The notes under the pieces: generated by a model | What the model was told of the DNA's origin: nothing | Database searches by the model: none | What the model saw: only the letters and a program-made list of their open reading frames with translations | Shown here: in pieces, positions 48,522 to 56,122 of the stretch | Layout: each line of letters opens with the position of its first letter | How positions within the stretch are numbered: position 1 is the first letter of the stretch | Program-made: the position numbers and the translations under genes | Source of the DNA: VRUE01 sp035693025 | GTDB taxonomy: Bacteria > Actinomycetota > Thermoleophilia > Solirubrobacterales > 70-9 | NCBI GenBank assembly: GCA_035693025.1 | Contig: DASSHI010000048.1 | Span: forward strand, 1-56,122 | Direction of reading: 5' to 3' | DNA: 56,122 bases

Positions 48522-49682
48522 ATGGCGGATTTCGCCGACTACTACCGGGAGATCTACGCGCGCGGGCTCGGCGGCGAGGTGCCCTCGATCCCGGTTGCGG
48601 TCGAGGAGCAGGAGCGCCGCGCGCACGAGGCGATGGACGAGCGCGCCGCCAACTACGTCTTCGCGGGAGCGGGCGCCGAGCACACGATGCGCGCAAACCG
48701 CGCCGCCTTCGAGCGCTACGAGATCGTGCCGCGGATGCTGCGGGACGTCGCCACCCGCGACCTCTCGCTCGAGCTGCTCGGCACGGCGACGCCGGCGCCG
48801 CTGCTGCTGGCGCCGATCGGCGTGCAGAAGGTCGTCCACGAGGAAGGCGAGCTGGCGAGCGCCCGCGCCGCGGCGGCGCTCGGGCTGCCGATGATCGTCA
48901 GCACCGCCTCGCACTTCACGCTGGAGGAGATCGCCGAGGCCGGCGGCGAAGCGCCGCGCTGGTTCCAGCTCTACTGGCCCAACGACCGCGACCTCGCGGC
49001 GAGCTTCGTCGGGCGTGCCGAGGCGGCCGGCTACGCCGCGATCGTGCTCACCGTCGACACCTTCATCCCCGGCTGGAAGTCGCGTGACCTGCAACAGGCC
49101 TGGCTGCCCTTCCTCAACGGGATGGGCGTCGCCAACTACTTCCAGGACCCGGTCTTCCGTTCCGGGCTGGAGAAGTCGCCGGAGGAGGACGTGGGCGCCG
49201 CGACGGGTCACTTCCTCGGCGTCCAGGCCAACCCCTCGCTGAGCTGGGACGACCTCGCCTGGCTGCGCGAGACCACCTCGCTGCCGCTCGTCGTCAAGGG
49301 GATCCAGCACGTCGAGGACGCGCGCGAGGCGGTGCGCCGCGGCGTCGACGGCATCGTCGTCTCCAACCACGGCGGCCGCCAGGTCGACGGCGCGATCGGC
49401 TCGCTCGACGCGCTCGCGCCGATCGCCGAGGCGGTCGGCGACGAGCTGACGGTCCTCTTCGACAGCGGCGTCCGCAGCGGCGCCGACGTGCTCAAGGCGC
49501 TCGCGCTCGGCGCCGACGCGGTCTGCCTTGGCCGCCCCTACGTCTGGGGGCTCGCGCTCGGCGGGCAGGCCGGCGTGGAAACCGTGCTCAAGATGGTCCT
49601 CGCCGAGCTCGACCTGACCCTGGCGCTCTGCGGCTACACCAGCCCGGCCCAGCTCGGCCGGGACGCGCTCGCCCGGCCTTAG
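48522..49682 (+). CDS. FMN-dependent alpha-hydroxy acid oxidase (lactate 2-monooxygenase-like)
   Basis: A 386-residue TIM-barrel flavoprotein. FMN and catalytic residues are in LLLAPIGVQKVVHEEGELAS, WFQLYWPNDRDLAASFV, VLTVDTFIPGWKSRDLQ, VVKGIQHVEDAREAV and SNHGGRQVDGAIGSLDAL, where the His is the catalytic base. The N-terminal block DERAANYVFAGAGAEHTMRA fits the lactate 2-monooxygenase branch. It starts 11 bases after the aldehyde dehydrogenase stop, so both belong to one operon. The substrate is inferred only from the family. Confidence 0.88.
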   Translation: MADFADYYREIYARGLGGEVPSIPVAVEEQERRAHEAMDERAANYVFAGAGAEHTMRANRAAFERYEIVPRMLRDVATRDLSLELLGTATPAPLLLAPIGVQKVVHEEGELASARAAAALGLPMIVSTASHFTLEEIAEAGGEAPRWFQLYWPNDRDLAASFVGRAEAAGYAAIVLTVDTFIPGWKSRDLQQAWLPFLNGMGVANYFQDPVFRSGLEKSPEEDVGAATGHFLGVQANPSLSWDDLAWLRETTSLPLVVKGIQHVEDAREAVRRGVDGIVVSNHGGRQVDGAIGSLDALAPIAEAVGDELTVLFDSGVRSGADVLKALALGADAVCLGRPYVWGLALGGQAGVETVLKMVLAELDLTLALCGYTSPAQLGRDALARP

Positions 49683-51184
49683 GCCGGCGTCTCGATCTTC
49701 GGGAAGAGGGGCGGGATTCGCTCGACGCTCTGGCCGCCGGGGCGGTCGCCGAGCTCGCTCAACGCTTGCGAGTCCTCGCCGAGCGCCGCGAGCAGCTGCG
49801 CGCTGGTCTGCGGCAGGTAGGGGACGAGCAGCAGAGTCGTCACGCGCAGGCCCTCGCAGAGGTTGTAGAGGACCTCGTCGAGGCGCTCGGGGTCGGCCTC
49901 GTCCTTGGCCAGCTCCCAGGGCCGGGTCTCCTCGACGTAGCGGTTGAGGCGCCGGACCAGCTTCCAGGCCTGCTCCAGCGCCTGGGTCAGCTCGGCCCGG
50001 TCGAGCAGCTCGCTGAAGCGGACGACCACGCCTTCGAAGTCCTCCGCCAGCACGGCGTCGACCCGTGCCTCGGGCACGGTCCCGTCGCGGTAACGGTCGA
50101 CCATCGCCAGCACGCGGCTCGCCAGGTTGCCGAAGTCGTTGGCCAGCTCGGTCTCGTAGCGGGCCTCGAAGCCGGCGGTCGAGATCGAGCCGTCCTGTCC
50201 GAAGCTGACCTCGCGGAAGCAGTAGAAGCGCAGCGCGTCGGCGCCGAAGCGCTCGATCGCCTCGAACGGGTCGAGCACGTTGCCAAGCGACTTCGACATC
50301 TTTTTTTCGCCCATCAGCAGGAAGCCGTGGATCGCCATCCGCTGCGGGGGCTCGAGGTCGGCGGCCCAGAGCAGGGCCGGCCAAATCACCGCGTGGAACT
50401 TGAGGATGTCCTTGGCCATCACGTGCAGGCTGGCGGGCCAGAAGCGCTCGGTCAGATCGTCGCCCTCGCGAGCGAAGGTGAGCGCGGTGACGTAGTTGAG
50501 CAGCGCGTCGAACCACACGTACATCCGCTGCTCGGGGTCCCATGGCAGCCGCATCCCCCACTTCAGCTTCGGCCGCGAGAGCGAGACGTCCTCGAGGCCG
50601 CCCTCGATGAACGAGACCGCCTCGTTGCGGCGGAAGTCCGGCACGACGAAGTCGGGCCGCTCCTCGTAGAGCGCTTCGAGCCGCTCCTGGAAGGCGGAGA
50701 GGCGGAAGAACCAGTTCTCCTCGCGCACCTTCTCCAGCGGGATCTCGTGGATCGCGCAGGTCTGTCCCGGCCCCAGCTCCCGCTCGGTCTTGAAGTCAGC
50801 GCAGCGCGGGCAGTACCAGCCTTCGTAGGTCCCCTTGCTCACCCAGCCGTTGTCGTAGACGCGCTGCATGATCTCGGCGACCCGCTCGCCGTGGCGTGGG
50901 TCCGAGGTGCGGATGAAGAAGTCGTTGGTCGCGTCGATGATCGGCATCAACGCTTCGAACTTGGCCGCGTTGCGATCGGCCAGCTCCTGCGGCGTCACCC
51001 CCTCGCGCTCGGCCGCGGTCTCGATCGGCTCGCCGTGCTCGTCGGTGCCGGTGAGGAAGAAGACGTCCTCGCCGCGCTGGCGCATGTGGCGGGCCAGCAC
51101 GTCGGCGGCCATCGTCGAGTAGGCGTGGCCGAGGTGCGGCTCCGCGTTGACGTAGTAGATCGGCGTGGTGACGTAGTACGACAT
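49679..51184 (-). CDS. metG: Methionyl-tRNA synthetase
   Basis: A 501-residue class I synthetase. The HIGH box is PHLGHAYST near residue 15 and the KMSKS box is GEKKMSKSLGNVLDP near 300. The connective peptide has a zinc-knuckle region (GWYCPRCADF and GQTCAIHE). The C-terminal anticodon helical domain runs to the end, with no extra EMAP-like domain. The start is set at MSYYVTTPIYYVNAEPH (ATG 51184), since longer starts run into the palindromic element. It follows ROK and RsmI genes on the same strand. Its stop overlaps the convergent oxidase gene by four bases. Confidence 0.95.
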   Translation of the reverse strand: MSYYVTTPIYYVNAEPHLGHAYSTMAADVLARHMRQRGEDVFFLTGTDEHGEPIETAAEREGVTPQELADRNAAKFEALMPIIDATNDFFIRTSDPRHGERVAEIMQRVYDNGWVSKGTYEGWYCPRCADFKTERELGPGQTCAIHEIPLEKVREENWFFRLSAFQERLEALYEERPDFVVPDFRRNEAVSFIEGGLEDVSLSRPKLKWGMRLPWDPEQRMYVWFDALLNYVTALTFAREGDDLTERFWPASLHVMAKDILKFHAVIWPALLWAADLEPPQRMAIHGFLLMGEKKMSKSLGNVLDPFEAIERFGADALRFYCFREVSFGQDGSISTAGFEARYETELANDFGNLASRVLAMVDRYRDGTVPEARVDAVLAEDFEGVVVRFSELLDRAELTQALEQAWKLVRRLNRYVEETRPWELAKDEADPERLDEVLYNLCEGLRVTTLLLVPYLPQTSAQLLAALGEDSQALSELGDRPGGQSVERIPPLFPKIETPA

Positions 51185-51208
51185 CGGTCGGGCCACCCTA
51201 GAACACGA

Positions 51209-51255
51209 GCGCCGTAGAGCTTTCGACCGCATAGCGGCTCAAACCTCTACGGCGC
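51209..51255 (-). repeat. 47-nt palindromic element, copy 6
   Basis: The head is GCGCCGTAGAGC and the tail CCTCTACGGCGC, with loop CATAG (CTATG on the other strand). It fills the space between the rsmI stop (51257) and the metG start (51184). Confidence 0.9.
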
Positions 51256-51256
51256 A

Positions 51257-52084
51257 TCAGCGTCTTGGCTCTCTCCCGGTGAGCGCCCTGTAGAGGTCGT
51301 TGGCGCGGGTGCCGGTGAGGGCGGCGACGACGCTGGCGGCGGCGCGCGGGCGAGCGCCGGACTGGACCAGGTGACGGAGCGCATCGACGGCGAAGGCGAC
51401 GTCCTGATCGTGGTCGTCGGAGGAGGCGGGCGCGATCACGAGGACGATCTCGCCCTTGACGTCGCCGCGGAAGCGCCGCGCCAGCTCGGCGAGGGTCGCG
51501 CGGGAGACCTCCTCGTGCATCTTGGTCAGCTCGCGAACGACGGCCGCCGGACGGTCGGGGGCGATCGCCGCCAGCGCGGCAAGCGAATCCCCGATCCGCC
51601 GCGGCGACTCGAAGGCGACCACGGTCTCGGTCGAACGCAGCACGCGCTCCATCTCGCCGGAGCGCTTGGGCAGGAAGCCCTCGAAGCGCCAGCGGTCGCT
51701 CGGCAGCCCGGAGGCGACCAGCGCCGCGGGCACGACCGAGGGCCCCGGCAGCACCGTGACCTCGAGGCTGCGCTCGATGCAGCGGCGGATCAGGCGGAAG
51801 CCGGGGTCGGAGATCGCCGGCATGCCGGCGTCGGAGACGAGCGCGACGACGTCGCCGCGTTCGATCCGCTGCGCCAGCTCGACCGCGCGCGGCGCTTCGT
51901 TGCCCTCGTGGATCGAGATCAGCGGCGGCGCCGGGCGGATGCCGAGCTTGTCGAGCAGGCCGCCGGTGCGGCGCGTGTCCTCGCAGGCGATGAAGTCGGC
52001 GGCGACGAGGGCGTCGCGGACGCGGATCGTGATGTCGTCGAGGTTGCCGATCGGGGTCGGGCAGACGATCAGCGACCCCGGCAT
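51257..52084 (-). CDS. rsmI: 16S rRNA (cytidine(1402)-2'-O)-methyltransferase RsmI
   Basis: A 275-residue SAM methyltransferase of the tetrapyrrole-methylase fold. Family blocks are VCPTPIGNLDDITIRVRDAL, CEDTRRTGGLLDKLGI, LVSDAGMPAISDPGFRLIRR and LPGPSVVPAALVASGLPSD. It modifies C1402 in the decoding centre of the small ribosomal subunit. It overlaps the ROK kinase gene by an ATGA and is followed by a palindromic element and then metG. A C-terminal segment with RAAASVVAALTG completes the family length. Confidence 0.93.
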   Translation of the reverse strand: MPGSLIVCPTPIGNLDDITIRVRDALVAADFIACEDTRRTGGLLDKLGIRPAPPLISIHEGNEAPRAVELAQRIERGDVVALVSDAGMPAISDPGFRLIRRCIERSLEVTVLPGPSVVPAALVASGLPSDRWRFEGFLPKRSGEMERVLRSTETVVAFESPRRIGDSLAALAAIAPDRPAAVVRELTKMHEEVSRATLAELARRFRGDVKGEIVLVIAPASSDDHDQDVAFAVDALRHLVQSGARPRAAASVVAALTGTRANDLYRALTGREPRR

Positions 52085-53043
52085 CAGCTCGCCTTCTCCA
52101 GTTCGATCCGCGCCATTGCGGCGGCGCCGATCATCCCCGCGTCGGCGCCCAGCTCGGCGGGCACGACCGGGGTCCGGTTCATCGGCCGCAGCGCCCGCGA
52201 TTCGAGCTCGCGGCGGGCCGGGTCGAGCAGCAGGTCGCCGGCCGCGATCACGCCGCCGCCGATCACGATCACTTCCGGCTCGAAGATGTTGGCGAAGCTG
52301 GCGAGGGCGACTCCGAGGCGGCTGCCGATCAGCTCGAAGACCTCGATCGCCGTGCGGTCGCCTTCCTGGGCGACGATCGTCGCCGCCCTGCCGTCAACCG
52401 GCTTGCCTTCGGCCAGCAGCCGGCCCAGCGCCGACTCCGGTTTGCTTTCCGCCGCGGCAAGCGCTTCGCGGCCGAGCGCCGTGCCCGAGGCGAGCGCCTC
52501 GACGCAGCCGCGGTTGGGACAGTTGCCCTGGCAGGCGGGACCGTCCATCTGGATCGCGACGTGGCCGAGCTCGGCGCCGGCGCCGGTCGAGCCCCGGTAG
52601 ATCTCGCCGCCGAGGATCAGCCCGCCGCCGATCCCGGTGCCGATCGTCAGCATCACCGCGTTCTCCGTGCCCTTGGCGGCACCGAAGTGGTGCTCGGCGA
52701 GGGCGGCGACGTTGGCGTCGTTGTCGACGAAGGCCGGCAGTCCGGTGCGTTCGACGACCAGGTCGCGGATCGGCAGGTCCTCGATCGGCAGGTTGACCGC
52801 GGCGATCGCCCGGCCCTTGTCGTGGTCGATCGTTGCCGGGATCCCCATCCCGATCGTCTTCACGCCGGGCTGCGCGGCCCGCGCCTCTTCGACCTCGCGG
52901 ACGAGCAGCTCGACCAGCTCGTCCTCGCTCTCCCCGGCGGAGCGCTCGCGGCTCTCCCAGACGGTCTTGGAGTCGCCGTCGAGGACGCCGAGCAGCATCT
53001 TGGTGCCGCCCAGGTCGATCCCTATCGCCTCGGGCTGGCTCAT
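52084..53043 (-). CDS. ROK-family sugar kinase (glucokinase-like)
   Basis: A 319-residue kinase. The phosphate-1 site is AIGIDLGGTKMLLGVLDG, the catalytic Asp is in PAFVDNDANVAALAEHHFGA, and IGTGIGGGLILGGEIYRGS follows. The zinc region ELGHVAIQMDGPACQGNCPN then RGCVEALASG differs in spacing from the usual CxCGxxGC. It probably phosphorylates glucose. Start ATG 53043 has AGGAG directly adjacent, which is too close for normal use, so the start may be leaderless or shifted. It heads the ROK-rsmI-metG run. Confidence 0.88.
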   Translation of the reverse strand: MSQPEAIGIDLGGTKMLLGVLDGDSKTVWESRERSAGESEDELVELLVREVEEARAAQPGVKTIGMGIPATIDHDKGRAIAAVNLPIEDLPIRDLVVERTGLPAFVDNDANVAALAEHHFGAAKGTENAVMLTIGTGIGGGLILGGEIYRGSTGAGAELGHVAIQMDGPACQGNCPNRGCVEALASGTALGREALAAAESKPESALGRLLAEGKPVDGRAATIVAQEGDRTAIEVFELIGSRLGVALASFANIFEPEVIVIGGGVIAAGDLLLDPARRELESRALRPMNRTPVVPAELGADAGMIGAAAMARIELEKAS

Positions 53044-53103
53044 CTCCTGCTGGGGCCCTCGCGGCGGGCGACCGTCGACATCGGCATGATTCCGGAGTCT
53101 TTC

Positions 53104-54333
53104 ATGGGCAACGACGACGAGCAGCGGCCGCAGGGACCGCCCGACTACAAGGTCTACCGAGCCCGGCGGGGGCTCTTCTCGCGCTTTCGCAAGCCTGACC
53201 TCTCCGGTCTGCGCGAACGCGACTGGCATGCACCGAAGCTGCCTGGGCGACCGCATCTGCCCGATCGCGAACGCGGCCCCCGACGGTCCCGCCCCGGCCT
53301 GCGCCGGGCGCTGAAATGGGTCGGCATCGCCGCGCTCGGCTGGATCGTGCTCAGCTTCCTCGCCTTCGCGGTCTCCGCTCAGCTGCAGGCCTTCAAGCTC
53401 TCCGGCGAAGCGAAGTCGAAGCTGCACGGCAACCCCTTCCTGCTGCCCAGCGCGCAGACGATCCTCGTGCTCGGCACCGACGCCCGCCCGCCGGACACCA
53501 AGGAGCCGGGCGCCGCGCCCTCGCAGGAATGCTTCGAACAACAGGCCCACGGCGACTCGCCCCACGGGCACTGCTCGCAGGGCGAATTCCGCGCCGACAC
53601 GCTGATGCTGATCCGCGCCGGCGGCGGCGCCTTCCGCAAACTCTCGATCCCGCGCGACAGCTATGCCGAAATCCCCGGCCAGAGTCCGCAGAAGATCAAC
53701 GGCGCCTACGCCTTCGGCGGCGCCGCGGCGCAGATCGAAGCCGTCGAAAACTTCCTCGACATCGAAGTCGACCACGTCGCGATCGTCGACTTCACCGGCT
53801 TCGAAGACCTGATCGACGCGGTCGGCGGGGTCAAGGTCGACGTGCCGCACAAGCTCTGCGCGAACATCTCCGGCGGCGCGGGCGGCGGCCAGGGGGGCTT
53901 CACCCTGCGTTTGGGCAAGGGCGAGAACACGCTCGACGGCGAAAAAGCGCTGATCTACTCGCGCATACGCGAGCCCAGCGAATGCCCCGGACCGGGCAAG
54001 AGCGCCTATTCGCTCGGCTATGAAGACCTCGACCGCGAGAAGGCCCAGCAGGCCGTGATCGCCGGCATCAAGGACCGCCTCACCGACCCGCTCCGCATCC
54101 CCTACAACTTCGTCAAGGGCCCGATCATCGGCTGGGACGCCCCCAAGGCCTTCGTCAGCGACATGGGCTTCTTCACGATGCCCCAGCTGATCCTCTCCGC
54201 CGCCATCGGCGGCGAAAGCAACGCCGACGTGCTCTGCTCGGGCGCCAACTCGGGCTGCTCGCCGGGCCCCGATGGCTCGATCGAAGTGCCGGACTCGGAG
54301 CGGCGGCGGGCGGTCAAGAAGCTGATGGGATAG
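53104..54333 (+). CDS. LytR-CpsA-Psr (LCP) family protein
   Basis: A 409-residue protein with a cytosolic N-terminus of about 75 residues, one transmembrane helix (GIAALGWIVLSFLAFAVSAQ) and an external LCP domain. LCP blocks are TILVLGTDARPP, FRADTLMLIRAGG, RKLSIPRDSYAEIPGQSPQK and INGAYAFGGAAAQIEAVENF, and TGFEDLIDAVGGVKVDVPH. LCP enzymes attach polymers such as wall glycopolymers to peptidoglycan. Two CxxxC-like pairs in the loops may make disulfides. GGAG lies before ATG 53104. Glutamate codons shift from GAG before the helix to GAA after it. Confidence 0.9.
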   Translation: MGNDDEQRPQGPPDYKVYRARRGLFSRFRKPDLSGLRERDWHAPKLPGRPHLPDRERGPRRSRPGLRRALKWVGIAALGWIVLSFLAFAVSAQLQAFKLSGEAKSKLHGNPFLLPSAQTILVLGTDARPPDTKEPGAAPSQECFEQQAHGDSPHGHCSQGEFRADTLMLIRAGGGAFRKLSIPRDSYAEIPGQSPQKINGAYAFGGAAAQIEAVENFLDIEVDHVAIVDFTGFEDLIDAVGGVKVDVPHKLCANISGGAGGGQGGFTLRLGKGENTLDGEKALIYSRIREPSECPGPGKSAYSLGYEDLDREKAQQAVIAGIKDRLTDPLRIPYNFVKGPIIGWDAPKAFVSDMGFFTMPQLILSAAIGGESNADVLCSGANSGCSPGPDGSIEVPDSERRRAVKKLMG

Positions 54334-54351
54334 GTCAGGCGGGGCGGCCGT

Positions 54352-54663
54352 TCAGTCGGCCTTGGCGGCGGGCTTCGAGGCCTCGGAGCCTGAGCTCGAA
54401 GACTTGGAGTCGGACGAGGGCTTGGAGCTATCGGAGCCCTCGCTGGAAGAGCTGGGCTCTGAAGAGGCGCCGTTGGCGCCGGTCTTCTTCTTGCCGTAGT
54501 CGGTGTTGTGGAAGCCGGAGCCCTTGAAGTGGATCGCGACGGGGTGCAGCACGCGCTCGGCGGCGGCTCCGCACTCCTGGCACTCGGTGAGCGGCTCGTC
54601 GCTCATCTTCTGGATCACGTCGAAGACGTGGCCGTTGGTGCATTTGTACTCGTAGATCGGCAT
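54352..54663 (-). CDS. FmdB-type zinc-ribbon protein
   Basis: A 103-residue protein with an N-terminal FmdB ribbon: MPIYEYKCTNGHVFDVIQKM and LTECQECGAAAERVLHPV. One of the four usual metal-binding cysteines is replaced in CTNGH, a common actinobacterial variant. HFKGSGFHNTDYGKKK follows, then a long Ser/Lys-rich disordered tail. FmdB is linked to amidase regulation in one organism, but the role is unclear in most. It is divergent from glyRS with 38 bp between starts. Confidence 0.85.
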   Translation of the reverse strand: MPIYEYKCTNGHVFDVIQKMSDEPLTECQECGAAAERVLHPVAIHFKGSGFHNTDYGKKKTGANGASSEPSSSSEGSDSSKPSSDSKSSSSGSEASKPAAKAD

Positions 54664-54688
54664 CGGGCCGGGGGATTATCGCAGCCGG

Positions 54689-54694
54689 TACGGT
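54689..54694 (+). promoter_or_regulatory. Candidate -10 box for leaderless glyRS
   Basis: TACGGT lies seven bases before ATG 54702. On the other strand TGCGATAAT, an extended -10 form, lies before the FmdB start. Confidence 0.35.
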
Positions 54695-54701
54695 TCCCGC
54701 C

Positions 54702-56090
54702 ATGGCCGATGCCGGGCAGGAGACCCAGACCGAGACCACGATGGAGGAGATCGTCGCGCTCTGCAAACGGCGCGGCTTCGTCTTCCCCTCCTCCGAGATC
54801 TACGGTGGCCTCGGCTCGACCTACGACTACGGCCACTACGGCGTGCTGCTCAAGAACAACGTCAAGGCCGAGTGGTGGCGGGCGATGCTGCAGGACCGCG
54901 ACGACATCGTCGCGCTCGACTCGGCGATCCTCCAGCACCCGCGGGTATGGGAGGCCTCGGGCCACCTGGAGGGCTTCACCGACCCGCTGGTGCAGTGCCT
55001 GGGCAAGTGCAAGCGGCGCTGGCGCGAGGACCATCTGCGCGAGGCGGTCGAAGCCGAAGGCGGCGACCCGGAGGCGGAGCTGCGCTGCCCCGAATGCGGC
55101 GGCGAGCTCTCCGAGCCGCGCCAGTTCAACCTGATGTTCGAGACCCACGTCGGCCCGGTCGCCGGCGAGGGCTCGGAGGTCTACCTGCGGCCGGAGACCG
55201 CGCAGGGCATCTTCATCAACTTCAAGAACGTGCTCGGCTTCGCCCGCAAGAAGCCGCCGTTCGGGATCGCCCAGATCGGCAAGTCCTTCCGCAACGAGAT
55301 CACCCCCGGCAACTTCATCTTCCGCACGCGCGAGTTCGAGCAGATGGAGATGGAGTTCTTCGTGCCGCCGGCCGAAGCCGAAAAGTGGCACCAGGTCTGG
55401 ATGGAGGAGCGCGAGCGCTGGTACACCGAGCTCGGCATCCGCCCCGACCTGCTGCGGGTGCGCGCCCACGGCGCCGACGAGCTCTCCCACTACTCCTCGG
55501 CGACGAGCGACATCGAGTACCTATTCCCGATCGGCTGGTCGGAGCTCGAGGGGATCGCCAACCGCGGCAACTTCGACCTCACCCAGCACGCCAGGTTCAG
55601 CGGCGAGAAGCTCGAGTACTTCGACCAGGCGACCAAAGAGCGCTACGTGCCGCACGTGATCGAGCCCGCGGCGGGCGCCGACCGGGCCACCCTCGCCTTC
55701 CTGGTCGACTCCTACGAGGTCGAGGAAGTGGAGGGCCGCCGGCGGACCGTGCTGCGTCTGCACCCGCGCCTCGCGCCGGTGAAGGTCGCCGTCCTTCCCC
55801 TCGTCTCCAAGAAGGGCCTGCCGGAGAAGGCCCGCGACATCTACCAGGACCTGCGCAAGCGCCTCCCGGCCGAGTTCGACGAGGGCGGCTCGATCGGCAA
55901 GCGTTACCGCCGCCAGGACGAGATCGGCACCCCCTGGGGAATCACCGTCGACTTCGAGACGATGGAGGACGACACCGTCACCCTCCGCGACCGCGACTCA
56001 CTCGAGCAGGTCCGCGTCCCGATCGAGGGCCTCGGCGACGAGCTGGTCAAGCGCCTCGAAGCGCCCTGGAAGAGCCCGAAGCTCGGCTAG
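54702..56090 (+). CDS. glyQS: Glycyl-tRNA synthetase, single-chain (alpha2) type
   Basis: A 462-residue class II synthetase. The N-terminal block GFVFPSSEIYGGLGSTYDYG is motif-1-like. Motif 2 is FGIAQIGKSFRNEITPGNFI, then RTREFEQMEMEFF. Motif 3 lies near RGNFDLTQHARFSGEKLEYF with APVKVAVLPLVSKKG in the anticodon domain. Zinc-type cysteines appear in QCLGKCKRRW and LRCPECGGEL. The length matches the bacterial alpha2 type. It lies last in the window; 56091-56122 holds nothing that I can name. Confidence 0.95.
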   Translation: MADAGQETQTETTMEEIVALCKRRGFVFPSSEIYGGLGSTYDYGHYGVLLKNNVKAEWWRAMLQDRDDIVALDSAILQHPRVWEASGHLEGFTDPLVQCLGKCKRRWREDHLREAVEAEGGDPEAELRCPECGGELSEPRQFNLMFETHVGPVAGEGSEVYLRPETAQGIFINFKNVLGFARKKPPFGIAQIGKSFRNEITPGNFIFRTREFEQMEMEFFVPPAEAEKWHQVWMEERERWYTELGIRPDLLRVRAHGADELSHYSSATSDIEYLFPIGWSELEGIANRGNFDLTQHARFSGEKLEYFDQATKERYVPHVIEPAAGADRATLAFLVDSYEVEEVEGRRRTVLRLHPRLAPVKVAVLPLVSKKGLPEKARDIYQDLRKRLPAEFDEGGSIGKRYRRQDEIGTPWGITVDFETMEDDTVTLRDRDSLEQVRVPIEGLGDELVKRLEAPWKSPKLG

Positions 56091-56122
56091 TCCAGCTGGG
56101 GCTTACCGATTTTCGGGGTCAA

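Noticed and set aside
45685..48696. Thousand-residue minus-strand open frame opposite the sugar and aldehyde dehydrogenase genes
   Set aside because: The composition is typical of an antisense frame in GC-rich DNA, and the plus strand encodes recognisable enzymes.

Overview
The window is one continuous piece of a very GC-rich actinobacterial chromosome. Protein content points to class Thermoleophilia, probably Solirubrobacterales. Pointers are an actinobacterial mIHF, secreted proteins with lineage-style cysteine-paired beta domains, an actinobacterial YrbE-YrbE-Mkl lipid-transport set, and an AbiEi/DUF559 protein. This assignment comes from protein style only, not from a search. No rRNA, tRNA, CRISPR array, integrase or transposase was seen, and gene density is high with few gaps.

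Layout: 1-552 is the 3' end of a primary sigma factor. 559-1773 holds a decayed GNAT pseudogene and a VapBC pair. 1786-6372 has a VWA/MoxR pair, a small membrane protein, a lipoprotein and a CaCA exchanger. 6380-9593 is accessory DNA: a HipA-like protein that has lost its catalytic aspartates, a small Cys protein, and an AbiEi-DUF559 gene bracketed by palindromic repeats. 9716-13315 has RecD2, a VTT membrane protein and a second VapBC. 13375-20419 has a subtilase-like secreted protein, CspA, TypA and a large secreted beta-domain protein. 20595-24795 has a TetR regulator, acyl-CoA dehydrogenase, small unknowns, Bcp and an XRE regulator. 24807-30645 has PilT, DUF4389, Rrf2, a TSUP exporter and a ThiZXY-like ABC transporter. 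30652-33979 has a PAS-GAF-GGDEF-EAL protein and an AlkA-like glycosylase. 34321-36732 is a divergent pair of a GNAT-fold protein and a serine-palmitoyltransferase-like enzyme. 36991-44919 has mIHF, several small unknowns and the operon YrbE-YrbE-Mkl-RND. 45120-49682 has a lipoprotein, a PQQ-type sugar dehydrogenase, an aldehyde dehydrogenase and an FMN hydroxy-acid oxidase. 49679-56090 has MetG, RsmI, a ROK kinase, an LCP protein, an FmdB protein and GlyRS.

The strongest unexplained signal is a family of about 47-nt palindromes, with six full copies. Two supply the start and stop codons of the DUF559 gene, and one sits in frame inside the glycosylase gene with its stop codon mutated away. A second repeat is a 115-nt three-helix hairpin with two copies 2.4 kb apart and compensatory base-pair changes. 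A 16-bp operator is shared by the acyl-CoA dehydrogenase and the aldehyde dehydrogenase. Exported proteins use GAA for glutamate while most cytosolic genes use GAG. Many genes have a TANNNT box 6-8 nt before the start codon and look leaderless.
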